Origin: an uncultured Chloroflexota bacterium
GTDB taxonomy: Bacteria; Chloroflexota; Chloroflexia; Thermomicrobiales; UBA6265
Reading direction: 5' to 3'
Assembly (NCBI GenBank): GCA_937870845.1
Contig: CALMZR010000401.1
Coordinates: 1 to 32,929, forward strand
DNA: 32,929 nucleotides
The translations under genes and the position numbers were made by a program. This document shows, in pieces, positions 8,665 to 17,093 of the stretch. The stretch's first letter is position 1, and each line of letters starts with the position of its first letter. The notes under the pieces are model-generated. The model was given only the letters and a program-made list of their open reading frames with translations, was not told the origin of the DNA and did not search any database.

Positions 8665-8693
8665 TTGCCAAGGGTCCGCCGCGCGCATAGACT
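8665..8693 (+). promoter_or_regulatory. Candidate promoter TTGCCA (8665-8670) - 17 nt - TAGACT (8688-8693)
   Basis: Hexamers and spacing read directly; upstream of the AsnC/Lrp gene. Confidence 0.4.
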
Positions 8694-8702
8694 GCCGGAT
8701 AT

Positions 8703-8782
8703 ACCTACGGCAGCGAGTTCGCGATGGCGAAACTGGCGTACACGAGTAGGGACGTGTCCGGCCACGCCATATTTCCGTAGGT
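8703..8782. promoter_or_regulatory. 8-bp perfect inverted repeat ACCTACGG...CCGTAGGT flanking the leader of the AsnC/Lrp gene
   Basis: ACCTACGG 8703-8710 and CCGTAGGT 8775-8782. Confidence 0.4.
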
Positions 8783-8801
8783 TTGCTGGGGAGCGGGTAC
8801 G

Positions 8802-9377
8802 ATGGCCAACCAAGTCGATTCACTGGACGAGCAGATCCTGGCGGCGTTGCAGGCGAATGGCCGCCTGACCATGAAATCGCTGGCCGAGCATGTCGGGTTG
8901 TCAAGCCCGGCCATGATCGAGCGGGTGCGGCGCCTGGAGGAGCGCGGGGTCATCTCCGGCTACCGGGCCGTGGTCGCTCCGGCCGCCTTGGGCCGGCCAA
9001 TCTCGGCGCTGATCGCGGCCACGGTGGACCGCCGCGACCAGGAGGCGTTCACTCAGAAGCTGCAAGATCAACCGGCGGTGGCGGAGGTGCACCGCACGAC
9101 TGGCGACACGACCCACCTGGTCAAGGTGAATGTGCCGGATATGGCCACGCTGGAGCAGATCGTCGACGACCTGAGCGACACGGGCGCCCGCTGCCAAACG
9201 ACGATCGTCCTGTCATCGCCGGTGCCCTATCGCCCGATCACCGCCCCGGAGGGGATGATCGTGCAGCGATCACGATTGGCGCGCCGTCGTCGCCGACAAC
9301 CGGCTGCCGATGGCGCCGGAGCGGAGACTCCGAAGCGCCCCGGTCGGCCCCGCGGGAGGCGGCCGGCGGTTGCCTGA
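8802..9377 (+). CDS. Lrp/AsnC family transcriptional regulator
   Basis: SLDEQILAALQANGRLTMKSLAEHVGLSSPAMIERVRRLEERGVISGYRAVVAPAALGRPI, classic AsnC HTH followed by a RAM-like domain. Confidence 0.94.
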   Translation: MANQVDSLDEQILAALQANGRLTMKSLAEHVGLSSPAMIERVRRLEERGVISGYRAVVAPAALGRPISALIAATVDRRDQEAFTQKLQDQPAVAEVHRTTGDTTHLVKVNVPDMATLEQIVDDLSDTGARCQTTIVLSSPVPYRPITAPEGMIVQRSRLARRRRRQPAADGAGAETPKRPGRPRGRRPAVA

Positions 9378-9440
9378 CGGGGACGTGCCCGGTCTGTCGG
9401 CCACGCGCGCCCCTACGCATCGCGATTGCGGATGGCGGTC

Positions 9441-11903
9441 CTAGTCTGGGTCGCGCGCGGCTCGCGGCGCGTCCGGCGGATTCGGGTGGGGGAACGTCGG
9501 CAGGAAGTTTCCGGACTCGTTGAAGCGGACGGCGCGCGCGTAGCGGTTGATGCTGTCCATGCCGTTGCCGGAGATCGCCCCGCCGCGCTTGCGCAGGTGG
9601 TCCATCGTGCGCGCCAGGTCCATGTATTGCCACGGGGAGAGTTGGTCGCAGCGCAGGGCCGGGGCGCCGCCGGCAGCGAGGATTTCGCCACGATTCGATG
9701 ACTCGTCCGTCGGAAGACCGCCGGTCGCCTCGCAGACGACCCCGTCGACGATGCCGGCCGGGCGCGGGAATTGCTCGGGCATCGGCTGCCCGTCGGGGCC
9801 GCGCAGCAGGTCCATGAACTCCGGCCGGGTGTGCAAGTCAATCATTAACTGCGCCCAGATTGGGCCCGCCCCCTGGATGCCGTCGATTTCGGCCAGGGGA
9901 TCGTTTCGCGTGTTGCCGACCCAGACGCCGATGGCGACGTCTGTGGTGAACCCCATCGTCCAGATGTCGCGGAAATCGTTGGTGGTGCCGGACTTGGCGG
10001 CTGTCGGGCGGCCCAGCGTCTGCTGCGTCTGGCCGAAAAGGTTCTGACGGGAGAAGATCATCGCCCGCGCCTCGTTGTCGGTCAGGATCGAGATGAGCTG
10101 GTAGGCGATCTCGGGGCGCAGCACCTGGTCGGCGACATCGATGGTGTTTTCGCGCTTCAGCTCGTAGAGGACGTTGTCCTCGCTGTCGGTGATCTTCAGG
10201 ATCGGAGTGACGGGGACGTACTTGCCCAGGTTGGCGATGGTGGCGTAGGCGTTGGTCAGCTCCAGCGGCCAGACGTCGCCGGAGCCGAGACCAATGGAGA
10301 GACCGTAATCCGCGGGCGGCTGCGCCAACTCGTGCTTGATCCCCAGGCGGCGGGCCATCTCGACGATGGCTTCGGGGCCGCCGGCGAACTCGACCGCCTT
10401 GACCGCCGGAATGTTGAGCGAGTTGGCCAGCGCCGTGCGCACGGTGACGGCCCCGTTGAAGGAGCGCAGATAGTTCTGCGGCTCGTAGTAAGGGACCGGT
10501 TCGCCGGTGACCGGGTCGGTGGCGCCGGGGGTCTCGATGCGGATCGGCGCGTCGAGGACGACCGTGCCGGGGTTCCACCCCTGCTCCAATGCCGCGGCGT
10601 AGACGATCGGCTTGATGGCCGATCCCGGCTGTTGCGGCGAGGTCGTGATATTGACCTGACCCTCGATGGCGGCGTTGTTGAAATCGGCCGAGCCGACCAT
10701 GGCCAGGATTTCGCCGCTCCAGGGCACGACGACGGTCAGCGCGGCGTTGCGCGCGTTGTAGTACTGCAATTGATTGTTGACGTTCGTGGCGACGAGCTCT
10801 TCGGCGCGATTCTGCAATTCGGTGTCAATCGTGGTGTAGATGTTGAATCCGCCCTTGGTGAAATCCCTATCGGGGTACGTCTCGGCGAGGTACTCCATGA
10901 CGTATTGCACGAAGTGCGGATGGTCGAGCCAGGCGCCGTCGCCATCGCGCGTGGGGTAGATCGTGGGCCAGTTGGCGGCGGCGTCGTTCGCCTCGGCGCG
11001 GGTGACGTACCCGAGCTTGACCATCTGATCGAGCACGTACTTCTGGCGGCGCTTGGCGTTTTCGGGATACAAGGCGGGGTTGAAGTTTGTCGGTTGTTGC
11101 GGGATGCCCGCCAGCAGCGCGGCCTCGGAAAGATTCAGCTCCGCGGCCGACTTGTGGAAGTACGTCTGCGCCGCGGCCTCGATGCCGTAGGAGCGGTTCC
11201 CGTAAAAAATCTGGTTGACGTACATGGTCAGGATATCGTGCTTGGAGAACTGCCGCTCCAGGGCGATCGCCGCCAGCGCCTCGCGCCACTTGCGCTGGAT
11301 GGAAAACTCCGTGCCGATCGCCTCCGGATGCACGGAGCGCACGAGTTGCTGGGTGATGGTCGATCCGCCAGACGAGCCGGTGCCGCCGGCCATGATCAAG
11401 GCGCCGCGGAAGATGGCGAACGGCTCGACCCCTTCGTGGCTCCAGAAAGTCGCGTCCTCGGAGGCGATGGTGGCATTGATCAGATCAGGTGAGATCTCCT
11501 CGTACGGGACGAAGGTGCGCCACCCGAAATCCTGGTCGGCGATCTCTTGCAGCAAGACGCCATTGCGGTCGAGGATGCGGGTGGTCTGGAAGGTGTCGGC
11601 GGCGATGTAGGCGGCATTGGGTAGGCTGCCGTTGATCTCGTCGTACTGTTGCTTGGTCGCGGCCACCGCCGCGGCGGTCGAGAGCGCCCCGGCGACGATC
11701 GTCACGCCGAAGAAGACGAGACCGATAAGCCCCAGAGCGACGAGCGCGCCGACGATCCTGCCGGCGTTGGATTTGCGGCGAGATAGACCCGGGAGCAGAT
11801 GTGGCGGCAGCGACTGGCGCCGTCTCCCCGAACGTCTGGCCCGCGTCACGCTGGCGCGGGCGACCGGCCGGTAATGTCCATTGGCGGCAATGCGGTGCGC
11901 CAT
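9441..11903 (-). CDS. Penicillin-binding protein 1A-type transglycosylase/transpeptidase (start 11903 or upstream to 11972)
   Basis: TM segment, ASEDATFWSHEGVEP...GSTITQQLVR...ILTMYVNQIFYGNRSYGIEAAAQTYFHKSAAELNLSEAALLAGIPQQPTNFNP (GT51); PGSAIKPIVYAAAL (SxxK), SLN and KSGTT transpeptidase motifs. Confidence 0.95.
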   Translation of the reverse strand: MAHRIAANGHYRPVARASVTRARRSGRRRQSLPPHLLPGLSRRKSNAGRIVGALVALGLIGLVFFGVTIVAGALSTAAAVAATKQQYDEINGSLPNAAYIAADTFQTTRILDRNGVLLQEIADQDFGWRTFVPYEEISPDLINATIASEDATFWSHEGVEPFAIFRGALIMAGGTGSSGGSTITQQLVRSVHPEAIGTEFSIQRKWREALAAIALERQFSKHDILTMYVNQIFYGNRSYGIEAAAQTYFHKSAAELNLSEAALLAGIPQQPTNFNPALYPENAKRRQKYVLDQMVKLGYVTRAEANDAAANWPTIYPTRDGDGAWLDHPHFVQYVMEYLAETYPDRDFTKGGFNIYTTIDTELQNRAEELVATNVNNQLQYYNARNAALTVVVPWSGEILAMVGSADFNNAAIEGQVNITTSPQQPGSAIKPIVYAAALEQGWNPGTVVLDAPIRIETPGATDPVTGEPVPYYEPQNYLRSFNGAVTVRTALANSLNIPAVKAVEFAGGPEAIVEMARRLGIKHELAQPPADYGLSIGLGSGDVWPLELTNAYATIANLGKYVPVTPILKITDSEDNVLYELKRENTIDVADQVLRPEIAYQLISILTDNEARAMIFSRQNLFGQTQQTLGRPTAAKSGTTNDFRDIWTMGFTTDVAIGVWVGNTRNDPLAEIDGIQGAGPIWAQLMIDLHTRPEFMDLLRGPDGQPMPEQFPRPAGIVDGVVCEATGGLPTDESSNRGEILAAGGAPALRCDQLSPWQYMDLARTMDHLRKRGGAISGNGMDSINRYARAVRFNESGNFLPTFPHPNPPDAPRAARDPD

Positions 11904-12004
11904 GCGGTTGGTGATTGCTCCCGTCTGCGTAGTCCAGAGTTTTCTGGCGCTTGCGCGCCTCCCTACGACCATAACGCACGAGAGGCGCCGGCGGATACTA
12001 CCAC

Positions 12005-12052
12005 GGGGTGATTGAGTGACCGGGTATTGGGGTGACAGGGTGATGGGATGAA
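12005..12052 (+). repeat. Degenerate 8-bp-period repeat, 6 units (consensus NGGGTGAY)
   Basis: GGGGTGAT TGAGTGAC CGGGTATT GGGGTGAC AGGGTGAT GGGATGAA. Confidence 0.7.
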
Positions 12053-12167
12053 GAATTCCGCGGCGGCTGATCTCACAAACCGAAACAACTTACGTTTGAC
12101 ACACTGGAGGGCCGGAAATGGCCGCTCCGAATGGCGCGCAAACGGGTAAGATCGGGGGTGACAGGTG

Positions 12168-12746
12168 ATGGAGGCGGCAGTGGCGACAGCGCCCGCGGCC
12201 GCCGTCAGACCAGCGAGCTCGGCTGTGCTCGAACCGGCGGCGCACGCAACATTCACGTTCGACGACACGCTCGCGCGGTATGGCGCGGAGATTTATCGGT
12301 TTGCCCTGCATCTGACGCGCAACCGAAGCGACGCGGACGATCTCTACCAGGAAACGGCGCTCAAGGCCTACCGCGCCTGGGATCGATTGCCCTGCGATGC
12401 CAATCACCGCGCCTGGTTCTACCGCATCGCCTCGAACACGTTTCTGAGCGACAAGCGCAAGTCCAACCGGCTCCGCTCCCTGGACGCCGATGGGGCCGCC
12501 GAGGCGATCCCGGCGGCGAGCCGGGACGATGACGGGCGGCTCGACGCGGGCGCGTTGCTGCGGGAGGTGGAGGCCTTCATCGAGAATCTCCCGCCCAAGC
12601 AGCGTGTCGCGCTTGTCCAGCGCAAGTATCTTGACATAGGGTACGCTGAGATCGCGGCCATCCTGGGCTGTTCCGAGGAGGCCGCGCGCCGCAGCGTCCA
12701 CGAGGCGCTGAAGAAGCTACGCGAACGATTCGGCGACCGCATCTGA
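12168..12746 (+). CDS. ECF-type RNA polymerase sigma factor (GTG at 12165 or ATG at 12168)
   Basis: YGAEIYRFALHLTRNRSDADDLYQETALKAYRAWDRL (sigma2) ... IENLPPKQRVALVQRKYLDIGYAEIAAILGCSEEAARRSVHEALKKLRERF (sigma4). Confidence 0.94.
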   Translation: MEAAVATAPAAAVRPASSAVLEPAAHATFTFDDTLARYGAEIYRFALHLTRNRSDADDLYQETALKAYRAWDRLPCDANHRAWFYRIASNTFLSDKRKSNRLRSLDADGAAEAIPAASRDDDGRLDAGALLREVEAFIENLPPKQRVALVQRKYLDIGYAEIAAILGCSEEAARRSVHEALKKLRERFGDRI

Positions 12747-12789
12747 GCGGCCGCGCCGGCACATTTGGCTATTGAGAAGGACAGGACCC

Positions 12790-13635
12790 ATGGCAACGTC
12801 GGCAGGGAAAGCACCACGCCAGACCACCACTATTGGACTCAAAGAGGCCGCCAGTCTGGCGGATGACCCCTGTGACGTCGCGTGCGAGGCGCTCCCGGCG
12901 CGGATCGTCGGCGACCTCACGGATAACGACCAGAGCTGGCTGCTGGAGCACACCAGCGAGTGCCGCTACTGCGCCAACGAGCTGCGCACCTACGACCGGC
13001 TGGGCGACGCGTTGGCCGCCGCCGGCGCCATCGATGCCGATGTGCTCGAACCTCCGCCCCTCAATATGCCGCGCCGCGACCGCGTCTGGTACACCCGCAT
13101 CGACAGCCCGATCGGCGACCTCATTTTGGCTGCTACGTCACACGGTCTGCGGGAGATCGAGTTTGGGACGGACGTGGAAGACCGGGCCTATGCCGACCAG
13201 TTGCGCCAGCGTGGCGCCGAGCCGGTCCACGTGGACCGCATCGAGGACGCCAACCCCGAGGCGCGGGCGAATCTGGAGCGCGCCGCGGCCCAGCTCAGCG
13301 AGTATTTCGGCGGGCAGCGCGCCGGGTTCGACGTGCCGCTCGACTGGGGGGCGATGCCTCCCTTTCAACGCGCCGTCCTCGAAGCGACCGCGGACGTCCC
13401 CTTCGGCCACCTCGACACCTACGCCGGCATCGCGCGCAAGATCGGCAAGCCGGGGGCGACGCGCGCGGTCGGCAACGCCCTCGGCCGCAACCCGATCCCG
13501 GTCATCGTCCCCTGCCACCGGGTAATCCGCTCCGACGCCACCATCGGCGGCTACACGGGGGGCCTGGACAAGAAACAGCGCCTCCTGTCGCTCGAAGGCG
13601 TCATGCTCTCTCCAGGACCCCGCCCCAGTCACTGA
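12790..13635 (+). CDS. Fusion protein: N-terminal zinc-finger anti-sigma-like domain (ZAS/zf-HC2 type) + C-terminal methylated-DNA--protein-cysteine methyltransferase (Ogt/MGMT)
   Basis: N-term C-x25-H-x3-C-x2-C: DPCDVACEALPARIVGDLTDNDQSWLLEHTSECRYCANELRTYDRLGDAL. C-term PFQRAVLEATADVPFGHLDTYAGIARKIGKPGATRAVGNALGRNPIPVIVPCHRVIRSDATIGGYTGGLDKKQRLLSLEG with PCHRV active site. SD-like GAGAAGGA upstream of ATG 12790. Confidence 0.88.
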   Translation: MATSAGKAPRQTTTIGLKEAASLADDPCDVACEALPARIVGDLTDNDQSWLLEHTSECRYCANELRTYDRLGDALAAAGAIDADVLEPPPLNMPRRDRVWYTRIDSPIGDLILAATSHGLREIEFGTDVEDRAYADQLRQRGAEPVHVDRIEDANPEARANLERAAAQLSEYFGGQRAGFDVPLDWGAMPPFQRAVLEATADVPFGHLDTYAGIARKIGKPGATRAVGNALGRNPIPVIVPCHRVIRSDATIGGYTGGLDKKQRLLSLEGVMLSPGPRPSH

Positions 13636-13686
13636 TACACTCGCGGCCATGAACCTTCGGCCGCGGCCCAACCCACACCGCTCCCC

Positions 13687-14655
13687 ATGAAATTGCCATC
13701 GTTCCGTCCGGACGCGGCCGACGCCGCGATGCTGGCGGTGGTCCTGATGTGGGCGGCGAACAACATCCTCATCAAAGTCACGGTCGACATCCTGCCGCCG
13801 CTGCCGTACGTGGTCGGTCGCTTCGTCATCGTCATCGCGTTGGTCTGGGGCTGGATCGCCTGGCGGCGGATGCCGGCGCGTATCGCCATGACCGATCGGC
13901 CGCTCCTCCTCGTGGCGGGCGTGTGCGGGTTCGGCGCCTACAACGCGCTCTTCACGGTCGGCATCCAGCGCACGTCGGCCTTCTCGGCGGCGCTGCTGAT
14001 CTCGCTCGGCCCGATCTTCACCATGCTCTTGGCGAGAATCCTGGGGCAGGACCACCCCACGACGGCGCAGTGGCTCGCCACCGGCCTGGCGGCCGCCGGG
14101 GTGCTGGTGTTTGTCGGCGACAAGCTTCGCGCAGAGGGGTTCAGCTCAGCCGCGACCGGCGACCTGCTCACCCTCGTCGCGGCGCTCCTCTTCGCCGTCT
14201 ACAGCCTGGCGGCGCGCCCACTCACCGCCCGCTACGGCGCGGTGGTGACCACGGCATGGGCGGTCGTTATCGGATTGCTCGCCATCGCGCCCTGGGGCAT
14301 TGGCCCGGCGCTCAGTCAATCCTGGCTGGCGTTGCCGCTCCCCGTGTGGGGATCGCTCGTCTACGCGGCGGCGATCTCGATGCTGATCGGCTACTCCCTC
14401 TGGGCCTGGGCGATGAACCGGAGCGGCGTGGCGCGCACGGCGCCGTACCTCTTCCTGATTCCCGTGGCGACGGGCATTATGTCGGCGGCCGCGCTCGGCG
14501 AGTCGTTCACCGCGGCGAAGGTCGGCGGCGCCATGATGGTGCTGGCGGGGACGACCCTCGTGCGGGTGCTGGGGCGGCGCGCCGCGGCGCCGGCTTCGGC
14601 CGTGAACGAGACATCGGCGCCGCCGGAGACGGCCTTGGCACGTGGCGCGCAGTGA
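13687..14655 (+). CDS. EamA/DMT superfamily permease
   Basis: About ten hydrophobic segments; AVVLMWAANNILIKVTVDILPPLPYVVGRF...AFSAALLISLGPIFTMLLARILGQD...; DMT-type duplicated architecture. Confidence 0.9.
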   Translation: MKLPSFRPDAADAAMLAVVLMWAANNILIKVTVDILPPLPYVVGRFVIVIALVWGWIAWRRMPARIAMTDRPLLLVAGVCGFGAYNALFTVGIQRTSAFSAALLISLGPIFTMLLARILGQDHPTTAQWLATGLAAAGVLVFVGDKLRAEGFSSAATGDLLTLVAALLFAVYSLAARPLTARYGAVVTTAWAVVIGLLAIAPWGIGPALSQSWLALPLPVWGSLVYAAAISMLIGYSLWAWAMNRSGVARTAPYLFLIPVATGIMSAAALGESFTAAKVGGAMMVLAGTTLVRVLGRRAAAPASAVNETSAPPETALARGAQ

Positions 14656-14681
14656 GCCGGCCAGACGAAGGGGGAGCGACG

Positions 14682-15515
14682 ATGGCGTTTGCCTTCACGT
14701 TCGATGGGTCCGAGCCGGTCGATCTGGCCGCGATCGATGCGCGCGGCGCCGGCGAGATGGCCAAGATTGACGGCGAAGAGCGGCTCGATGCCCTGGCGAA
14801 GGAACTGGGCGAGCTGCAGGAGCTGCTCTTTGCCGCCGGGACCGACGCGCTGCTGGTTGTGCTGCAAGGCATGGACACCTCGGGCAAGGACGGCACGATC
14901 CGCAAGGTCTTTGACGACGTGAACGCGCAAGGCGTCCACGTCTGGTCGTTCAAGGTCCCCACCGACGAGGAGCGGCGGCACGACTTCCTCTGGCGGCACC
15001 ATCTGCACACGCCGGCGCGCTCCATGATGGCCGTCTTCAACCGGTCGTACTACGAGGCGGTGCTGGTCGAGCGCGTGAAGGGGATCGCCACTCCCGAGGA
15101 GGTAATGCAGCGCTACCCGCACATCAACGATTTCGAGCAGGCGCTGACGCAGGCGCACACGGTCGTCGCCAAGTTCTTCCTCCACATCAGCAAGGAGACC
15201 CAGGAAGAGCGGCTGCTGGCCCGCCAGCAGGCGGTCGAAAAGTGGTGGAAGCTGTCGCTGGGGGACTGGCAGGAGCGGCAGCACTGGGACGCCTACATGG
15301 CCGCCTACCAGGCGGCGATTGCCGCGACCTCCACCCCGTGGGCGCCCTGGCGCATCATCCCGTCCGATCGCAAGTGGTATCGCAATCTGGCGGTGGCGGA
15401 GACGCTGGTGGGGCTGCTGCGGCCGTATCGGGAAACCTGGCTCGGCGCGTTGCGCCAACGAGGAGAGGCGGAGCTGGCCGAGTTGCGGAAGGCGGGATTC
15501 GCGCCTCCGGGTTGA
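14682..15515 (+). CDS. ppk2: Polyphosphate kinase 2 family protein
   Basis: LLVVLQGMDTSGKDGTIRKVFDDVNAQGVHVWSFKVPTDEERRHDFLWRHHLHTPARSMMAVFNRSYYEAVLVERV...KFFLHISKETQEERLLAR...WAPWRIIPSDRKWYRNLAVAE. Confidence 0.95.
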   Translation: MAFAFTFDGSEPVDLAAIDARGAGEMAKIDGEERLDALAKELGELQELLFAAGTDALLVVLQGMDTSGKDGTIRKVFDDVNAQGVHVWSFKVPTDEERRHDFLWRHHLHTPARSMMAVFNRSYYEAVLVERVKGIATPEEVMQRYPHINDFEQALTQAHTVVAKFFLHISKETQEERLLARQQAVEKWWKLSLGDWQERQHWDAYMAAYQAAIAATSTPWAPWRIIPSDRKWYRNLAVAETLVGLLRPYRETWLGALRQRGEAELAELRKAGFAPPG

Positions 15516-15525
15516 GCGAACCGAT

Positions 15526-16341
15526 TCATCCGCCCGCCCCGACGGCCAGATCAACCACCGTGTCTCTGACCGTTTGCCACGAGGCTCGATTCGGGTCGAC
15601 GATGATGTGATCGCCGGGGAACTCGCGGAGATCGGCTCCCAGGCGTCGCGCCAACTCGCGGGAGTAGGCAGGCAGCGTTGTCGAGTCCTGCAAGCCTTGC
15701 AGGATCGTTGCTGGCGCGGTGATGCGGGGGGCTGCCGCGGCGGCGCTGACGCCGACGCGGCGCAGCTCGTCGAGCGCGCTGGTGGGGATGGTCGCGGCAT
15801 TGCGAAGCCGAACGCGCACGGCCGGATCGTCGAGATCGGCCCCGGGCGACCACTCCAGGAACATCCGGCGCATATCCGGGTTGTCGAAATCGGCGCGCCC
15901 GAACGGTTTGTAGTCGCGGATGATGTGCTTGGCCAGCGGCAGCACGACCGCGCGGCGATCCGCGAACTTCCAGTGCGGGGCCAGCAGGATGAGCTGGTCC
16001 GGAGCCAGTCCCGCCTCCGCGGCCAGGCGCAAGGCGACCGCCCCTCCCATGGAAAACCCGATCAGCGTCGCGCGGTCGGCGCCCTCGCGAGTTTGTCGCC
16101 ACGCGTCGCGGGCGGTCTCCAGCCATTGCTTCGCCTTGACGCCCCGGAGCCGGTCGATCTGGTCCCCGAATCCCGGGAGGAGCACTCCGCGAGCCGTGAC
16201 GCCAGCAGCAGCAAGCTCCTGGGCAAGCGGCCTGACATCGCGCGGCGATCCAAGAAACCCGTGGATCAGCAGCGCCCGCGACGGTCCACTTGGGAAAAGA
16301 AAGGGTTGGTGCTCGGCGTCGGCGTAGAACATCTCGTGCAT
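15526..16341 (-). CDS. Alpha/beta hydrolase (carboxylesterase/monoacylglycerol-lipase-like)
   Basis: ALLIHGFLGSPRDVRPLAQELAAAGVTARGVLLPGFG...ATLIGFSMGGAVALRLAAEAG (GFSMGG nucleophile elbow), C-terminal His in GDHIIVDP. Confidence 0.93.
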   Translation of the reverse strand: MHEMFYADAEHQPFLFPSGPSRALLIHGFLGSPRDVRPLAQELAAAGVTARGVLLPGFGDQIDRLRGVKAKQWLETARDAWRQTREGADRATLIGFSMGGAVALRLAAEAGLAPDQLILLAPHWKFADRRAVVLPLAKHIIRDYKPFGRADFDNPDMRRMFLEWSPGADLDDPAVRVRLRNAATIPTSALDELRRVGVSAAAAAPRITAPATILQGLQDSTTLPAYSRELARRLGADLREFPGDHIIVDPNRASWQTVRDTVVDLAVGAGG

Positions 16342-16401
16342 CGAACTGAATAGCCCTCAAAGCATGGACAGGGTCAAAGCGAGGCGCTGGGTTCTGCTCG
16401 G

Positions 16402-16746
16402 TCATCCGCAAGCAAAGTTCGTACCTGCGAGCGCGAATTGTACGGATTCGTCTGCGGCGGCGCGGGGATCCTTGGCGGGCGTCACGGCTTCAAACTGGGT
16501 CAAACCGGCAGCGTCGACGGCCGATTGTTTGATGAACGCGCTGGTGGAGAGGTCTTTGGCCCGTGCTGCTTGTGCGATAGCGCGATGCTCGTCCATGGTC
16601 ACTTTGATAGGTAACACCGCAAGCGGATTCTCGGCAACGATCGCTTCGACGGGGTCGTCCCAGTCCCAGGCAGCGGCATCCATGAGCGTGCGCTCTACTT
16701 CCTCAATCGGTGCATGGATGGATGCTTCGTGGGTTGAATGCTTCAT
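16402..16746 (-). CDS. Antitoxin-like protein (RHH/BrnA-like), paralog of 17584-17928, no adjacent toxin ORF
   Basis: AAAWDWDDPVEAIV...LPIKVTMDEHRAIAQAARAKDLSTSAFIKQSAVDAA, aligns to paralog PESWDWNTTEDGIT...LTLEFSRDEHRLLAEVAAGEGLTTHEFIKQSALSSA. Confidence 0.65.
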   Translation of the reverse strand: MKHSTHEASIHAPIEEVERTLMDAAAWDWDDPVEAIVAENPLAVLPIKVTMDEHRAIAQAARAKDLSTSAFIKQSAVDAAGLTQFEAVTPAKDPRAAADESVQFALAGTNFACG

Positions 16747-16805
16747 GGTTCATGTGTCCTATCGCAGTCTTTCGGCCTCATATGCGTCCGGGTCGACGCT
16801 GCCGT

Positions 16806-16895
16806 GGGCGGCCCCGCGGCGGCCGAAGGATGCGCCCACCCTACCTCCCGTAGCCTTTGCACTCTTTGCATCCTTCGCCGGCGCGGCCCCGCCCC
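16806..16895. repeat. Imperfect inverted repeat with 10-bp perfect core (CGAAGGATGC / GCATCCTTCG), 34-nt spacer
   Basis: CGAAGGATGC 16824-16833 and GCATCCTTCG 16868-16877, flanked by imperfectly complementary GC-rich arms. Confidence 0.6.
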
Positions 16896-17093
16896 GGCAG
16901 TTGCCCGGATGCCGTAACACGCGGCTTACAGGGGCAAGCCCCCAATAGCCCGCCAGTCGCCTCGTCGATCGGTCGGGGCATTCTGGAAGTGTAGAGCCGA
17001 GCCCAAGATCGTCGCGAAACCGTCGCCGTCGCCGAGGTGGACGCAGCGAGGGGAATACGCCGGGGATTGTGCTACCCTCGCGCCGCGTCGGCG

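Noticed and set aside
12005-12052. CRISPR-like array
   Set aside because: Units are 8 bp, contiguous and without spacers; no cas genes in the window.
13749-14681. N-terminal extension of the PPK2 ORF
   Set aside because: Overlaps the DMT transporter in another frame; PPK2 homology begins at ATG 14682.
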